The position numbers and the translations under genes are program-made. Shown here piece after piece: positions 1 through 8,867 of a stretch of 64,000 bases of DNA. Source of the DNA: Longimicrobium sp. GTDB lineage: Bacteria; Gemmatimonadota; Gemmatimonadetes; Longimicrobiales; Longimicrobiaceae. Every line of letters begins with the position of its first letter. Within the stretch, counting starts at the first letter, position 1. The notes beneath the pieces are model-generated. The model was given only the letters and a program-made list of their open reading frames with translations. It was not told the DNA's origin and searched no databases. The DNA lies in contig DASVWD010000234.1 in assembly GCA_036389795.1 (NCBI GenBank), forward strand, positions 1 to 64,000. The letters are read 5' to 3'.

Positions 1-30
1 GGCCCTCACCCGGCGCCGCTACCGCGTCGC

Positions 31-58
31 CACCCTCTCCCAACCTCGGGAGAGGGTG
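31..58. repeat. Hairpin repeat (GAGAGGGT family), possible terminator
   Basis: An 11-bp stem with arms 31-41 and 48-58 (CACCCTCTCCC pairing with GGGAGAGGGTG). It lies downstream of the M16 gene ending at 121 and could end that transcript. A related copy in the other orientation is at 37020-37075, including the flanking GGGTGAGGGC segment, so it is also a dispersed repeat. Confidence 0.6.
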
Positions 59-120
59 CTTCACGACTTCGGCGCGGAAGTCCGCCCCTGGCGCCGGGTC
101 GGTCGACGAGCGATCCGCCC

Positions 121-1446
121 TCAGCCGTCCCCCTCCTCCATCCCGCCGCCCACCACCACCCGCACCAGGCGGCCGGGGTCGAAGTGCTCCCGCGCGATCC
201 GCTGCACGTCCGCGGCGGTGACCGCCTCGACGGCGGCGGGGAAGCGCTCCCACCAGTCGCGCGGGAGGTCGTACGCCTCCAGCGTCGACAGGCGGCCGGC
301 GATCCCGCTGGGGGTCTCGAAGCCGCGCGGGAGGGAGAGCACCAGCGCGTCCTTGGCCCGGCGCAGCTCCGCCTCGTCCACCGGCTCGTCCATCAGCCGG
401 CGCATCTCCCTCAGCATCTCGGCCACCGCGTCGTCCGTCACCTCCACGCCCACCGCCGTCTCGGCCGACCATCCGCCGGGGTGCACGGCCGCCGTGAAGC
501 CCGAGCGCACGCCGTACGTCCACCCCTTCTCCTCGCGCAGGTTGGCGCCCAGCCGGCCGGTGATGGTGCTGCCGCCCAGGATGAAGTTGGCCACCGCCCC
601 CGCGATCCAGTCCGGCGAGCGGCGCGCCATCCCCCGGCCGACGATGCGGATCTCCGACTGCGAGGCCAGGTCCCAGTGCGCCAGCGCCGTCTTCCCCGCG
701 TTCGCGGGGGCGGGAGGCACCGGGGGGCAGGCGACGGGCGGCGCCTCGCCGGTCCAACGCCCGAGCGCCTCCTCCAGCAGGGCGCCGAGCTCCGCCGGGT
801 CGAACTCGCCGGCCGCCACCAGGAAGGCGCCGCGCGGCCGGTAGCGCTCGGCGTGGAAGGCGGCCAGCGCCTCGCGCGGGACGGCGCGGATCCCTTCCTC
901 GGTCCCGAACTCCGGGCGCCCGTACGGGTGGTCGGCGCCGAAGACCTCCAGCGCGGCGCGGTCGTCGGCCACGTTGGCGGGCTCGTCCAGCCGCGCCACC
1001 AGCGCGTCGAGCGACTCGTGGCGCACGCGCTCCGTCTCGGCCGCGGGAAAGGCCGGGCGGGTGACGACCTCGGCCAGGAGCGCCAGCCCCTCGGCCAGGG
1101 CCTCGGAAAGGAGCACCGCCTCGACGTCGGCGAAGTCGTGGCCCACGTGCGGGTGCACCGCCGCGCCCAGCAGGTCCAGCCGCGCGTTCAGCTCCTCCTC
1201 GCTCATCCCGGCCGTCCCCTCCGTCAGCAGCTGGCCGACCAGGTGCGCGGCGCCGGGATATTCGGGCGGGTCGGCCGCGGCGCCGGCGGGGAGCACCAGC
1301 CGCAGCACCACCTGCGGCACCCCGTGCCGGGGCGCGGCCACCACGCGCAGGCCGTTGGAGAGCGTCCAGCGCTCGGGGCGGGGGATGCGCGGCGCGGGGG
1401 GCGCCCCGGTGGTGGGGCGGGGGAGGACGGCGGCCTCAGTCGTCAT
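121..1446 (-). CDS. M16 family peptidase, non-catalytic partner
   Basis: A 441-residue insulinase/processing-peptidase-like protein with the two-lobed M16 fold (N-terminal domain about residues 25-220, then a second domain). The zinc motif HxxEH of active members is degraded: the equivalent position reads AHLVGQLL, without the Glu and the second His. In bacterial M16B pairs the subunit lacking zinc ligands forms the chamber and helps bind substrate, and I infer that role here. It is the second gene of a two-gene minus-strand operon; its ATG at 1446 overlaps the end of the catalytic partner by 11 bp, which implies translational coupling. There is no clear signal peptide from this start. Confidence 0.9.
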   Translation of the reverse strand: MTTEAAVLPRPTTGAPPAPRIPRPERWTLSNGLRVVAAPRHGVPQVVLRLVLPAGAAADPPEYPGAAHLVGQLLTEGTAGMSEEELNARLDLLGAAVHPHVGHDFADVEAVLLSEALAEGLALLAEVVTRPAFPAAETERVRHESLDALVARLDEPANVADDRAALEVFGADHPYGRPEFGTEEGIRAVPREALAAFHAERYRPRGAFLVAAGEFDPAELGALLEEALGRWTGEAPPVACPPVPPAPANAGKTALAHWDLASQSEIRIVGRGMARRSPDWIAGAVANFILGGSTITGRLGANLREEKGWTYGVRSGFTAAVHPGGWSAETAVGVEVTDDAVAEMLREMRRLMDEPVDEAELRRAKDALVLSLPRGFETPSGIAGRLSTLEAYDLPRDWWERFPAAVEAVTAADVQRIAREHFDPGRLVRVVVGGGMEEGDG

Positions 1447-2746
1447 CCGGCGCCTCCGCTCCCGGGCGCGGGACCACCAGCAGGGAGGCCGCCCGCTCCC
1501 CGGCCAGCCACTCGCCCGCGGCGCGCGCCACGTCGTCCGCCGTCACCTCGGCGTAGGCGGCCAGCACGCGCTCGGCCTCGCCCGCGTCGCCCAGCACGGT
1601 GGCGGCGTACGCCAGCGCGTCGGCGCGGTTCTCCACCGTGGCCAGCTCGCTGGCGTGGTCGCGGCGCACGCGGCGCACCGCCCCCAGCACCTCGTCGTCG
1701 GAGACGCCGTTCTTCGCCACGTCCTCCAGCACCGCGCGGACGGCGTCCTCCAGCGCCTCGCCCGGCACGCCCGAGCGCGCGGTGGCCACGATGCCGAAGA
1801 CGCCGCAGAGGGAGGTGGGGTAGAGGTAGGTGTCGACGTCCTGCGCCAGCTCGGCGCCCCGCACCAGCGCCCGCTGCAGCCGCGAGCTGTCGCCGTCGGC
1901 CAGCAGGTAGGCCAGCACGTCGAGCGCCACCCACTCCCTGGTCCCGAACCCCGGCGTGGCGTGCGCGCGGTAGAGGCGGGGGAAGGAGACGTCGTCCTCC
2001 ATCACCTCGCGGGCGACGGCCGGCAGGGGCGGCGCGCCGTCGGCGGAGGGCGCCGGCGGGGCGCCCGGCCCGCCCGGCAGGTCGCCGAAGTACCGCTCGG
2101 CCAGCGCGAACGCCTCGCCCTCGCCCAGGTCGCCGGAGAGGACCAGCACCGCGTTGCCGGGCGCGTAGTACGTCTGGTAGAATGCGCGCGCGTCTTCCAG
2201 GGTGATGGCCTCCAGGTCGGGGAGGTAGCCGATGGTGGGCCAGCGGTACGGGTGCCCGGGGGGGAAGAGCATCTCGTGCAGCCGCTGGTCGGCCATCCCG
2301 TACGGGCGGTTCTCGTAGGCCTGGCGGCGCTCGTTGATCACCACCCCGCGCTGCACCTCGAGCATCTCGGCGGTGAGCACGGGGAGGAAGAAGGCCAGGC
2401 GGTCGCGCTCCAGCCAGAGCGGCAGCTCCACCGCGTGGGTGGGGACGGTCTCGTGGTACTCGGTGCGGTCCAGCCAGGTGGAGCCGTTGTTGGTGCCGCC
2501 CACGCGCTCCAGCAGGTCGTCGAACTGCCCCTTGGGCGCGTGCAGCGACCCCTCGAACATCAGGTGCTCCAGCAGGTGCGCCAGCCCCGTGCGCCCGGGC
2601 CGCTCGTCACGCGAGCCGGCGCGGTACATCAGGTGGACGGACACCAGCGCCGCGGCGCGGTCTTCGTGGTGGACCACGCGCATCCCGTTGCCCAGCACGC
2701 GCGTGCGGCTGGGGATGCGCAGGTCGGTGGTGATCGTGGCCGGCAC
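1436..2746 (-). CDS. M16 family zinc peptidase, catalytic subunit
   Basis: About 436 residues from a GTG start at 2746; further upstream the open frame has repeat-like, non-protein composition, so I trimmed it. The zinc motif HLLEH is intact (segment GLAHLLEHLMFEGS), and the distal glutamate lies in the later segment VVINERRQAYENRPYG, as expected for HxxEH-type inverzincins. M16 enzymes degrade small peptides or process secreted substrates. It is followed, with an 11-bp overlap, by a non-catalytic M16 paralogue, the usual heterodimer arrangement. The start is the least certain part because no strong ribosome binding site is visible; conserved M16 sequence begins within the first 15 residues of the chosen start. 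Confidence 0.92.
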   Translation of the reverse strand: MPATITTDLRIPSRTRVLGNGMRVVHHEDRAAALVSVHLMYRAGSRDERPGRTGLAHLLEHLMFEGSLHAPKGQFDDLLERVGGTNNGSTWLDRTEYHETVPTHAVELPLWLERDRLAFFLPVLTAEMLEVQRGVVINERRQAYENRPYGMADQRLHEMLFPPGHPYRWPTIGYLPDLEAITLEDARAFYQTYYAPGNAVLVLSGDLGEGEAFALAERYFGDLPGGPGAPPAPSADGAPPLPAVAREVMEDDVSFPRLYRAHATPGFGTREWVALDVLAYLLADGDSSRLQRALVRGAELAQDVDTYLYPTSLCGVFGIVATARSGVPGEALEDAVRAVLEDVAKNGVSDDEVLGAVRRVRRDHASELATVENRADALAYAATVLGDAGEAERVLAAYAEVTADDVARAAGEWLAGERAASLLVVPRPGAEAPDDD

Positions 2747-2927
2747 GTCGTCTCGGTCGCTTCGTTCGGTGGATGATCCGTCCCCCTGCCCGGCGGACGG
2801 GGGGACGGGGCCTGCTGCATGGAAGGGGCCGAATCTAACCCCCGGCCCCGGGGTCGCGCGACGGGGGTGGGTCCGGCCGGATGCCGAGGTGAGGTGTCGG
2901 TGTCGAGGGTTGGCGTCGCGTCGGGGC

Positions 2928-2978
2928 GGGTGAACCCGCAGCAACAACAGCAGGAAGCCTCGCAAACCGCGCGAGGCT
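2928..2978 (+). repeat. GCAACAAC two-hairpin element, copy 1
   Basis: Hairpin 1 is GGG-TGAA-CCC (2928-2937), then GCAGCAACAAC, then hairpin 2 with arms AGCCTCGC and GCGAGGCT. It is in the psd/M16 intergenic region. Confidence 0.8.
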
Positions 2979-3061
2979 GTGGGGGCGAGTTGCCGTGCGC
3001 CCAACCGGCTTCAGTGGGGAAGCGGCTTCGACGGACGAGGCATGCCTCGCCACTACGCCGT

Positions 3062-3117
3062 AACGCACTCACGCACTTACGCACTCACGCACTTGAACTT
3101 CGCACTCGCCGTTCGCA
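3062..3117. repeat. GCACTCAC micro-repeat tract
   Basis: A degenerate tandem tract with an 8-9 bp period based on GCACTCAC/GCACTTAC/GCACTTCG, just before psd. Similar tracts are near 30545-30597, 31648-31682, 34850-34882, 36664-36702, 47129-47160, 47178-47210, 49492-49527 and 57646-57681, always between genes. Confidence 0.7.
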
Positions 3118-3127
3118 CGCTCCCTGC

Positions 3128-4084
3128 ATGCCGCCCGACCGCATGACCCGGGCTGACGAGCGACCCGACACCCCCGACACCCCCGACACCCCCGGCGCCG
3201 GCGCGCGCGCGGTGCTCACCCTCCTCCGGCGCCTGCCGCAGGGGGCGCTCTCGCGCGCGTTCGGGCGCATGGCCGACGTGCGCGTGCCGAAGCCGCTCAG
3301 GAGGCCGGTGTTCGGCGGGTTCGCGCGCTTCGTGGGGGCGGACCTGGGCGAGGCGGCGGAGCCGCTAGAGAGCTTCCCCACCCTCAACCGCTTCTTCACG
3401 CGCGAGCTGAAGCCCGGTGCGCGGGCCTGGCCGGACGACCCGCGCGTGGCGGCGTGCCCCGTGGACGGGGCGGTGGGGCAGGCGGGGCGGGTGACGGGGG
3501 GAAAGCTGATCCAGGCGAAGGGGCGCGACTATCGGCTGCGCGACCTGCTGGACGAGGACGGCCAGTGGGAGCGCTTCGAGGGCGGTGCCTTCGTGACGCT
3601 GTACCTGAGCCCGAAGGACTACCACCGCATCCACTCGCCGTGCGCGGGGACGATCCCGCGGGCGCGGCACGTCCCCGGCGCGCTGATGCCGGTGAACCTC
3701 CCCTCGGTGCTGCACGTCGCCGACCTGTTCGCGCGCAACGAGCGGCTGCTGTGCTACGTCGACGGGCCGCTGGGGCGCGTGGCGGTGGTCGCGGTGGGCG
3801 CCTACAACGTGGGCCGCATCTCCGCCGCCTTCGACCGCGAGTGGAACGCGCCCCCCGGTACCGACGCCTGGGTGACCAACCGCAGGGGCGTCGACGCGCG
3901 GAGCAAGGTCTACGACCCGCCCGTCCCGGTCGAGCAGGGCGGCCACATCATGACCTTCCACCTGGGCTCGACGGTGGTCCTCGTCTTCGAGCCCGGCCGC
4001 GTGGAGCTGGCGCCGGAGCTCCAGCCCCACGCGCCGGTGCGGCTGGGGATGGCGGTCGGGCGGGCTCCGGGGCCCCGGCCCTGA
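3128..4084 (+). CDS. psd: Phosphatidylserine decarboxylase
   Basis: Decarboxylates phosphatidylserine to phosphatidylethanolamine at the cytoplasmic membrane. About 318 residues. The self-cleavage site is visible as HLGSTVVLVF, where cleavage between Gly280 and Ser281 (numbered from this start) generates the pyruvoyl prosthetic group and the small alpha chain. Other family motifs are CPVDGAVG and the conserved histidine region DYHRIHSPCAG, and the N-terminal segment FPTLNRFFTRELKPGAR is typical of Psd. Two in-frame ATGs, 3128 and 3143, are possible starts; neither has a strong ribosome binding site, and the first ~25 residues contain a TPDTPDTP repeat. It is monocistronic, divergent from the M16 operon; phosphatidylserine synthase is not in the window. 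Confidence 0.95.
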   Translation: MPPDRMTRADERPDTPDTPDTPGAGARAVLTLLRRLPQGALSRAFGRMADVRVPKPLRRPVFGGFARFVGADLGEAAEPLESFPTLNRFFTRELKPGARAWPDDPRVAACPVDGAVGQAGRVTGGKLIQAKGRDYRLRDLLDEDGQWERFEGGAFVTLYLSPKDYHRIHSPCAGTIPRARHVPGALMPVNLPSVLHVADLFARNERLLCYVDGPLGRVAVVAVGAYNVGRISAAFDREWNAPPGTDAWVTNRRGVDARSKVYDPPVPVEQGGHIMTFHLGSTVVLVFEPGRVELAPELQPHAPVRLGMAVGRAPGPRP

Positions 4085-4317
4085 GCGCGCGCGGACTCAG
4101 CCGGTGTATGGCAGTAATCCACCTGCAGGCCCGCCGCTGACGGACGAAATACTCCGTCGGGCCAGCGACGAGGGTCGTCCGTAATCGTCCGGATCGACCA
4201 CCACATTGTCCCGTCCGAGCCGAGATCGACGAATTGTCGACAACCTTCCGGCGCCTCCCCGGCATCTCACACTTCGCACCGTTCCGGCCAGGTCCCTCAC
4301 CATCGCGCCGAGATTCC

Positions 4318-5469
4318 GTGACCACCATTTCGATCGCCGCGCCCGCCGTCGCGGAGCCGGCCCTCGCGCAACGCCCGGAGGTCCGGGCGCCGCGCCCCGG
4401 GCGGCTGCCGCTCCTGCTGCTGGCCGCGTACACCCTCTTCGTCCCGCTCTTCGCGGCGCGGAACTACTACGTCAACGAGCAGCGGCTCGGCCGGCCGTCG
4501 TGGTGGCGCGCGCTGGGAGTGTCGGCGTTCGAGGTGTACGTGTGGGCCGTGCTGTGCCTGGGGGCGTGGTGGCTGGCGCGGCGCTACCCGCTGGACCGCG
4601 GCGGGTGGCGGCGCGGCGCCCTGGCGTTCGCGCTGGGCGGCCTGGTGCTCGCCAGTTTCCGCTCCCTCACCGAGTACTGGTTCACCGGCTGGCTGAACGC
4701 GGACTTCGGCGTGCCGCCGGACTTCGCGTTCTACGAGACCCTGTCCCGCTTCCCCAGCGGCCTCATGTTCAGCTACACGCTGGTGGGGATGATGCACGGC
4801 CTGGAGTACTTCCGGCGGCTGCGCGAGCGCGAGCTGGCCGCCGCGCGGCTGGAGGGCGAGCTCTCCCGCGCGCGGCTCAGGGCCCTCAAGGCGCACCTGC
4901 AGCCGCACTTCCTCTTCAACGCGCTGAACACCGTGGCCTCGCTGGTGCGCCGCGACCCCGAGGCCGCCGAGGAGATGATCGGCGACCTGAGCGACCTGCT
5001 GCGCGCCAGCCTGGCCCACGAGCACACCCAGGAGGTCACCCTGCGCGAGGAACTGGCCACGCTCGAGCCGTACCTGCGCATCCAGCAGGCGCGCTTCGGC
5101 GAGCGGCTGGAGGTGGTGCGGCGGGTGGAGGCGAGCGCGCTGGACGCGCGGGTCCCCCACCTGGTGCTGCAGCCGCTGGTGGAGAACGCCATGCGCCACG
5201 GCGTGGCGCGCCGCCCCGGGCGCGGGCGCGTGGAGGTGTGCGTCGGGCGCGAGGGCGGCGTCCTTCGCCTGCGCGTGGCCGACAACGGGCCGGGCTTCCC
5301 GCTCGCCTACCGCGAGGGCGTGGGGCTGGGGAGCACCCGCGCGCGGCTCCGCCACCTCTACGGCGGCGAGCGGCTCACCATCCGCCCGGCGCCGGGCGGC
5401 GGCGCGGTGGTCGAGCTGGAGCTGCCGTTCCGCCGCGGCGGCGGCGCCCCGGGCCGGGAGGCGGCGTGA
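4318..5469 (+). CDS. LytS/YehU-type membrane histidine kinase
   Basis: About 383 residues from a GTG at 4318; an alternative TTG at 4234 would add 28 residues of poor composition. The N-terminal half has about four hydrophobic segments (residues ~30-170), followed by a His_kinase domain of the LytS class with the phospho-acceptor motif LQPHFLFNALNTV (His197) and an HATPase region with VENAMRHG and DNGPGF. Kinases of this class sense envelope or metabolite signals and phosphorylate LytTR regulators. The downstream regulator starts inside this stop codon (GTGA overlap), so the two are almost certainly a translationally coupled two-component pair. Confidence 0.93.
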   Translation: MTTISIAAPAVAEPALAQRPEVRAPRPGRLPLLLLAAYTLFVPLFAARNYYVNEQRLGRPSWWRALGVSAFEVYVWAVLCLGAWWLARRYPLDRGGWRRGALAFALGGLVLASFRSLTEYWFTGWLNADFGVPPDFAFYETLSRFPSGLMFSYTLVGMMHGLEYFRRLRERELAAARLEGELSRARLRALKAHLQPHFLFNALNTVASLVRRDPEAAEEMIGDLSDLLRASLAHEHTQEVTLREELATLEPYLRIQQARFGERLEVVRRVEASALDARVPHLVLQPLVENAMRHGVARRPGRGRVEVCVGREGGVLRLRVADNGPGFPLAYREGVGLGSTRARLRHLYGGERLTIRPAPGGGAVVELELPFRRGGGAPGREAA

Positions 5470-6230
5470 CGATCCGCGCCCTGATCGCCGACAACGAGCC
5501 GCCGGCGCGCGCCCGCGTGCGCGACCTGCTGGCGGCCGAGCCCGACGTGGAGGTGGTGGGCGAGGCCGCCGACGGGGGCGAGGCGCTGGAGCGCGTGCGC
5601 GCCGAGCGCCCCGACCTGCTCTTCCTGGACGTGCAGATGCCCGTGCGCGACGGCTTCGCGGTGCTGCGCGCGCTGGGGAGGCGCCCCCCGGTCACCATCT
5701 TCACCACCGCCCACGACGAGTTCGCCGTGCGCGCCTTCGACGTGAGCGCGGCCGACTACCTCCTCAAGCCGCTGCGCCGCTCGCGCTTCCGGGCGGCGCT
5801 GGCCAAGGCGCGCGCCGCGCTCGCGGCCGGCGGCCCCGCGCTCTCGGAGGCCGAGCTGCGGCGGGTGGTGGCCGAGGCGGTGCGCGCGCCCGCGTACCTG
5901 GAGCGGCTCGCGGTGCGCCTGGGGAAGCGGATCGTGGTGCTGCGCACGGCCGAGGTGGACTGGATCGAGGCCGAGGGGAACTACGCGCGCATCCACGCGG
6001 GCGGCCGCCGCTACCTCCTCCGCCAGACGCTGTCGGGGCTGGAGGCGTCGCTCGACCCCGCCCGCTTCGTGCGCGTGCACCGCTCGGCGATCGTGAGCGT
6101 CGACCGCATCCGCGAGGTGCACCCGCTGGCGAGGGGGAGCTACGACCTGGTGCTGGAGGGGGGCGCCGTGGTCACCACCGGCCATCGCTACCGCGAGCGG
6201 CTCCAGGGCGTGATCGGCGGCGTGCGCTGA
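5466..6230 (+). CDS. LytTR-family response regulator
   Basis: A 254-residue cytoplasmic regulator beginning at a GTG that overlaps the kinase stop codon by 4 bp. The receiver domain (residues 1-120) has the phospho-acceptor Asp55 in LFLDVQMPV and the conserved Lys in YLLKPL. The acidic pocket reads ADNEPPAR, so the usual second Asp of the DDE triplet is Asn; this may lower Mg2+ affinity but does not remove the acceptor. The C-terminal LytTR DNA-binding domain (about 145-250) has IEAEGNYARIH and FVRVHRSAIVSVDRI. Such regulators bind direct repeats upstream of membrane or transport genes; the target here is not evident. A long hairpin repeat follows at 6271-6339. Confidence 0.95.
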   Translation: MTIRALIADNEPPARARVRDLLAAEPDVEVVGEAADGGEALERVRAERPDLLFLDVQMPVRDGFAVLRALGRRPPVTIFTTAHDEFAVRAFDVSAADYLLKPLRRSRFRAALAKARAALAAGGPALSEAELRRVVAEAVRAPAYLERLAVRLGKRIVVLRTAEVDWIEAEGNYARIHAGGRRYLLRQTLSGLEASLDPARFVRVHRSAIVSVDRIREVHPLARGSYDLVLEGGAVVTTGHRYRERLQGVIGGVR

Positions 6231-6270
6231 GGCGTGCTCCGGGTCCTGGATCGAACACGGAAAACTCCAG

Positions 6271-6339
6271 GCCTCACGCGGAGTCGGCAGAGTCGACGGA
6301 GGGGTTTCCCTGCCGACTCCGCCGGCTCCGCGTGAGGCT
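6271..6339. repeat. Long imperfect hairpin, CACGCGGAG family
   Basis: Outer arms GCCTCACGCGGAG and CTCCGCGTGAGGC enclose inner GTCGGCAG/CTGCCGAC complementarity. It is downstream of the LytTR gene and upstream of the converging ChW lipoprotein gene, so it may end both transcripts. Confidence 0.75.
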
Positions 6340-6390
6340 GATCCTTGCCGGACTCCGATCAGCACCGGGACCGGGAACCGGCCGCGGCGC

Positions 6391-7641
6391 TCACTTCGTC
6401 ACCTGGACGTACTGCTGGCCGCGGGCGTTGAGCGTCCCGTCGGGGTTGGTGAGCGCGTACGGCCAGGGCGAGCCGTCCCAGCGGTTCACCGCGTCGTAGC
6501 TCCACCACGAGGCGCCCACGATGCGGCTGTCGTTCTTCACGTGGTCGACCATCGCCGCCATGTCGGGCCCGTTGAACGAGCCGACGAAGATCTTCTGCCC
6601 GCGCGCCGCCGCCCACGACGCCGCCTGGTTCATCCACGCCGCGAACGTGGCCGCGTCCAGCGCCAGGCCGTGGAAGCGCCACTCGGCGACCGGCGGGTCC
6701 TGCCCCGTCAGGTTCCGGTACGCGGCGATGAAGCGGTCCGCGTAGTCGGTGAAGTGGGGGTAGCCCGCCGGCGTGGCGTTGGGCTGCGTGAAGCCGCCGT
6801 TCGAGAAGCGCGCGGTGGGGTCGATGGAGCGGATGTGCGCCACCGCGTCGCGGAAGACCCGGGCGTACTCCTCGGGAGTGTACAGGCAGGTGGAGCCGTC
6901 GTGGTCGGGCTCGTCGCCGATGATGTAGATCAGGTACCTGCCCCTGTTGCGGTCCACGAAGGCGTTGTCGACCTGGAAGTACTTCTCGCAGTTCCCCGCC
7001 CACACGAACTGGCGGGCGTAGCTCTCGTGCTGCCCCACGCCGGCCGTGCCCTGCAGGAGCACGCCGTTGGGGGTGCCGGTGCGGCTGTCGGTCCAGGCGT
7101 AGAACGGCTTGCGCAGCCGGATGGTGATGGCCTCCACGCGCAGCGCCTGGCCGGTGGTGCCCGCCACCTCGCCGTCGCAGACCTCGCTCTGCCAGCCCGT
7201 GCCCTGCACGTAGGCCCTGTAGCAGATGCTGAGGTCCGGCGCGTTCCTGAGCCGGATCCTGACCGCCTCCAGCCGCAGCGCCTGCCCCGTGGTGCCGATG
7301 GTCTGCCCGTTGCCGCAGACCTCGCCCATCCAGCCGTAGTTCTCCACGTGCCCCTGGTAGCACACCTCGGCCGCCGGGCTGGTGCTCCCCGACAGGCTGA
7401 TCTGCAGCGCCTCCAGCCGGCGGTCCTGGCCGATCGTCCCGGCCACCTGGCCCTCGGACACCCAGCCCATCCAGCCCCAGTCCTGCGCGTGCGCCTGGTA
7501 GCCGACCGTGGCCGCGGGAGACGCGTTGGACCCGTGCCGCGGGCCCGGGGCCAGCTCCGGCCCGGGACGGGTCGGCTCGTCGGTGCAGGCGGCCAGCGCC
7601 AGCAGGCCGGCGAGCGCCAGGATGCGATTGCGATTGCCCAT
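6391..7641 (-). CDS. Lipoprotein with three ChW repeats and a glycosidase-like domain
   Basis: A 416-residue lipoprotein with a good GGAGG site six bases before the ATG at 7641. A signal peptide ends in a lipobox around Cys19 (LALAAC). Residues ~46-84, 92-131 and 138-177 are three copies of a ChW (clostridial hydrophobic with conserved W) repeat; each has the GWMG/GW core, a (C/S)DGE- or NGQ-like turn, GTTGQ and LRLEAxxIRL. ChW repeats are thought to bind extracellular ligands and are best known in clostridia. Residues ~180-416 look like a TIM-barrel glycoside-hydrolase core, with IIGDEPDHDG, an Asn-Gly-Gly segment and SWWSYDAVNRW near the end. Probable role: cell-surface carbohydrate or cell-wall binding or cleavage. 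The catalytic acids cannot be assigned by eye. Confidence 0.8.
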   Translation of the reverse strand: MGNRNRILALAGLLALAACTDEPTRPGPELAPGPRHGSNASPAATVGYQAHAQDWGWMGWVSEGQVAGTIGQDRRLEALQISLSGSTSPAAEVCYQGHVENYGWMGEVCGNGQTIGTTGQALRLEAVRIRLRNAPDLSICYRAYVQGTGWQSEVCDGEVAGTTGQALRVEAITIRLRKPFYAWTDSRTGTPNGVLLQGTAGVGQHESYARQFVWAGNCEKYFQVDNAFVDRNRGRYLIYIIGDEPDHDGSTCLYTPEEYARVFRDAVAHIRSIDPTARFSNGGFTQPNATPAGYPHFTDYADRFIAAYRNLTGQDPPVAEWRFHGLALDAATFAAWMNQAASWAAARGQKIFVGSFNGPDMAAMVDHVKNDSRIVGASWWSYDAVNRWDGSPWPYALTNPDGTLNARGQQYVQVTK

Positions 7642-8074
7642 ACGAAACCTCCGGTACCTCGTACCTCTGGATTGTGGACACCAACGATCTCTGCCGCCCT
7701 TTCGACCCGGGGGGGCGCGGCGCCTCCGGCCCTCCCGGTCGGCTGAAGCGGCGCGGGTGACGAGCCCCGGGTCGTCCCAACCTCCTGCAGTCGTGGCGCC
7801 GCAACGCTCGCAAATCACGTGTTTGCTGCCAACGAACCGGGGACGAACCGGGCGCTCGACGATGACAAATCCTCCTTTCGCCGTGACCAATCAGGACACG
7901 GGTAGAAGGCTGGTAAGATCGTGTTGGGCAACAGGTTGCTGGATGGTGCGCTGACTCTGGACAGATTGGGATCACGCAGGAAGGCAGAGGAACGGCGGAC
8001 GTCGATTCTCTTTTCCGCGCGTGAGGATTTTCAATAACTCTCCCGGACGGTTCCTTGCGGAGTGACAGGAAAGC
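7642..8074. other. Intergenic region, nothing recognised
   Basis: A relatively AT-rich stretch upstream of the ChW lipoprotein. It must contain that gene's promoter on the minus strand, but no good -35/-10 pair or repeat stands out. Short open frames here lack ribosome binding sites and have non-coding composition. Confidence 0.6.
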
Positions 8075-8106
8075 GAAGGAGGGCGCCGCTGGGGCGCCCT
8101 CCTTTC
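8075..8106 (-). terminator. Terminator of the outer-membrane barrel gene
   Basis: A stem GAAGGAGGGCGCC (8075-8087) pairs with 8093-8105, 26 bases after the stop codon at 8132. A T-rich stretch follows on the minus strand. Confidence 0.8.
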
Positions 8107-8131
8107 GATCGTGCGGCGGCGAGGTGGAGCT

Positions 8132-8668
8132 TCAGAACGCGTAGCCGAAGCTCAGCCCGAACCAGGGGGCGAAGTCGTTGGTGGTGAAGATCGGGGTCAG
8201 GCCCACGCGGAAGAGGAAGCCGCCGCCCGGGCGCTGGTAGCGGTAGCCCAGCACGCCCGTGCCGTACACGGTGGTCGAGCTCAGGTCGGCGTCCTCGTCG
8301 AAGTCGTCGAGCTCGCCGAAGTCGAAGTCGGCGGTGGCCACCGCCAGGCCGACCCCCGTCTCGAAGTGGCTGCTCCCGTTGCCCCACAGCTTGCTGGCCG
8401 TGATCGGCGCGATGGCGATGGTGCCGCTGTCGCCGCTGTCGTCCTCGGCCCGGACGAACATGAAGCCGACGCGGCCGGCGACGCTGGGGGTGATCAGGCG
8501 GTCGTAGTTGATGCTGTACAGCAGGCCGCTGCCGAGGAGCTCCACGTAGACGGCGTTGCGGGCCAGGGGCGGCTGGACCTCCTCCTGGGCGGCCGCCGGG
8601 CGCGCGGCGAGCGGGAGCGAGGCGGCGAGGGCGAGTGCGAGTGCGGCGGCGCGAGTGGCTCTGGACAT
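8132..8668 (-). CDS. Small outer-membrane beta-barrel protein
   Basis: 178 residues from ATG 8668. It has a clear Sec signal peptide (Arg-rich start, Ala/Leu core, AAAQEE cleavage region near residue 27), then alternating hydrophobic/polar strands typical of an OmpW/opacity-type barrel (YVELLGSGLLYSINYDR, GTGVLGYRYQR, FLFRVGLTPIF). The last residue is Phe (SFGYAF), as expected for recognition by the BAM complex. An acidic loop, DFDFGELDDFDEDADL, lies in the middle. No specific function can be assigned. It is monocistronic, between two terminators, with a weak AGG-type ribosome binding site. Confidence 0.85.
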   Translation of the reverse strand: MSRATRAAALALALAASLPLAARPAAAQEEVQPPLARNAVYVELLGSGLLYSINYDRLITPSVAGRVGFMFVRAEDDSGDSGTIAIAPITASKLWGNGSSHFETGVGLAVATADFDFGELDDFDEDADLSSTTVYGTGVLGYRYQRPGGGFLFRVGLTPIFTTNDFAPWFGLSFGYAF

Positions 8669-8867
8669 GGGAGTACCTGTCGGGCGGGTGGATGGAAAGC
8701 GTGACCAGCGCCCGGCCGGCAGGGCAATCTCGCGGCCCAACATGCGTTTCCACGCCCAAGTCGTTGTCGTCGATCGTCCTGGTCTCGCTCCGGCTCCCGG
8801 GGGTGGTCGCCGCTTCGTCCCGCTCCGGACACAATTCCCTGTAGCCCCGAGCGGACAGCGAACGGAA

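Larger units (their letters stand above)
2747..3127. other. Repeat-filled divergent intergenic region
   Basis: A 381-bp gap between the divergent M16 operon and psd. No gene is visible. It holds a GCAACAAC two-hairpin element (2928-2978), a partial GGGGCGAG palindrome (3036-3058) and a run of GCACTCAC-type micro-repeats (about 3062-3117). Promoters for both flanking genes must lie here, but I see no convincing -35/-10 pair. Confidence 0.7.

Noticed and set aside
4206-6230. A 674-codon frame ending in the LytTR regulator
   Set aside because: Its first ~420 codons are the shadow of the kinase gene; the regulator begins at GTG 5466, coupled to the kinase stop.
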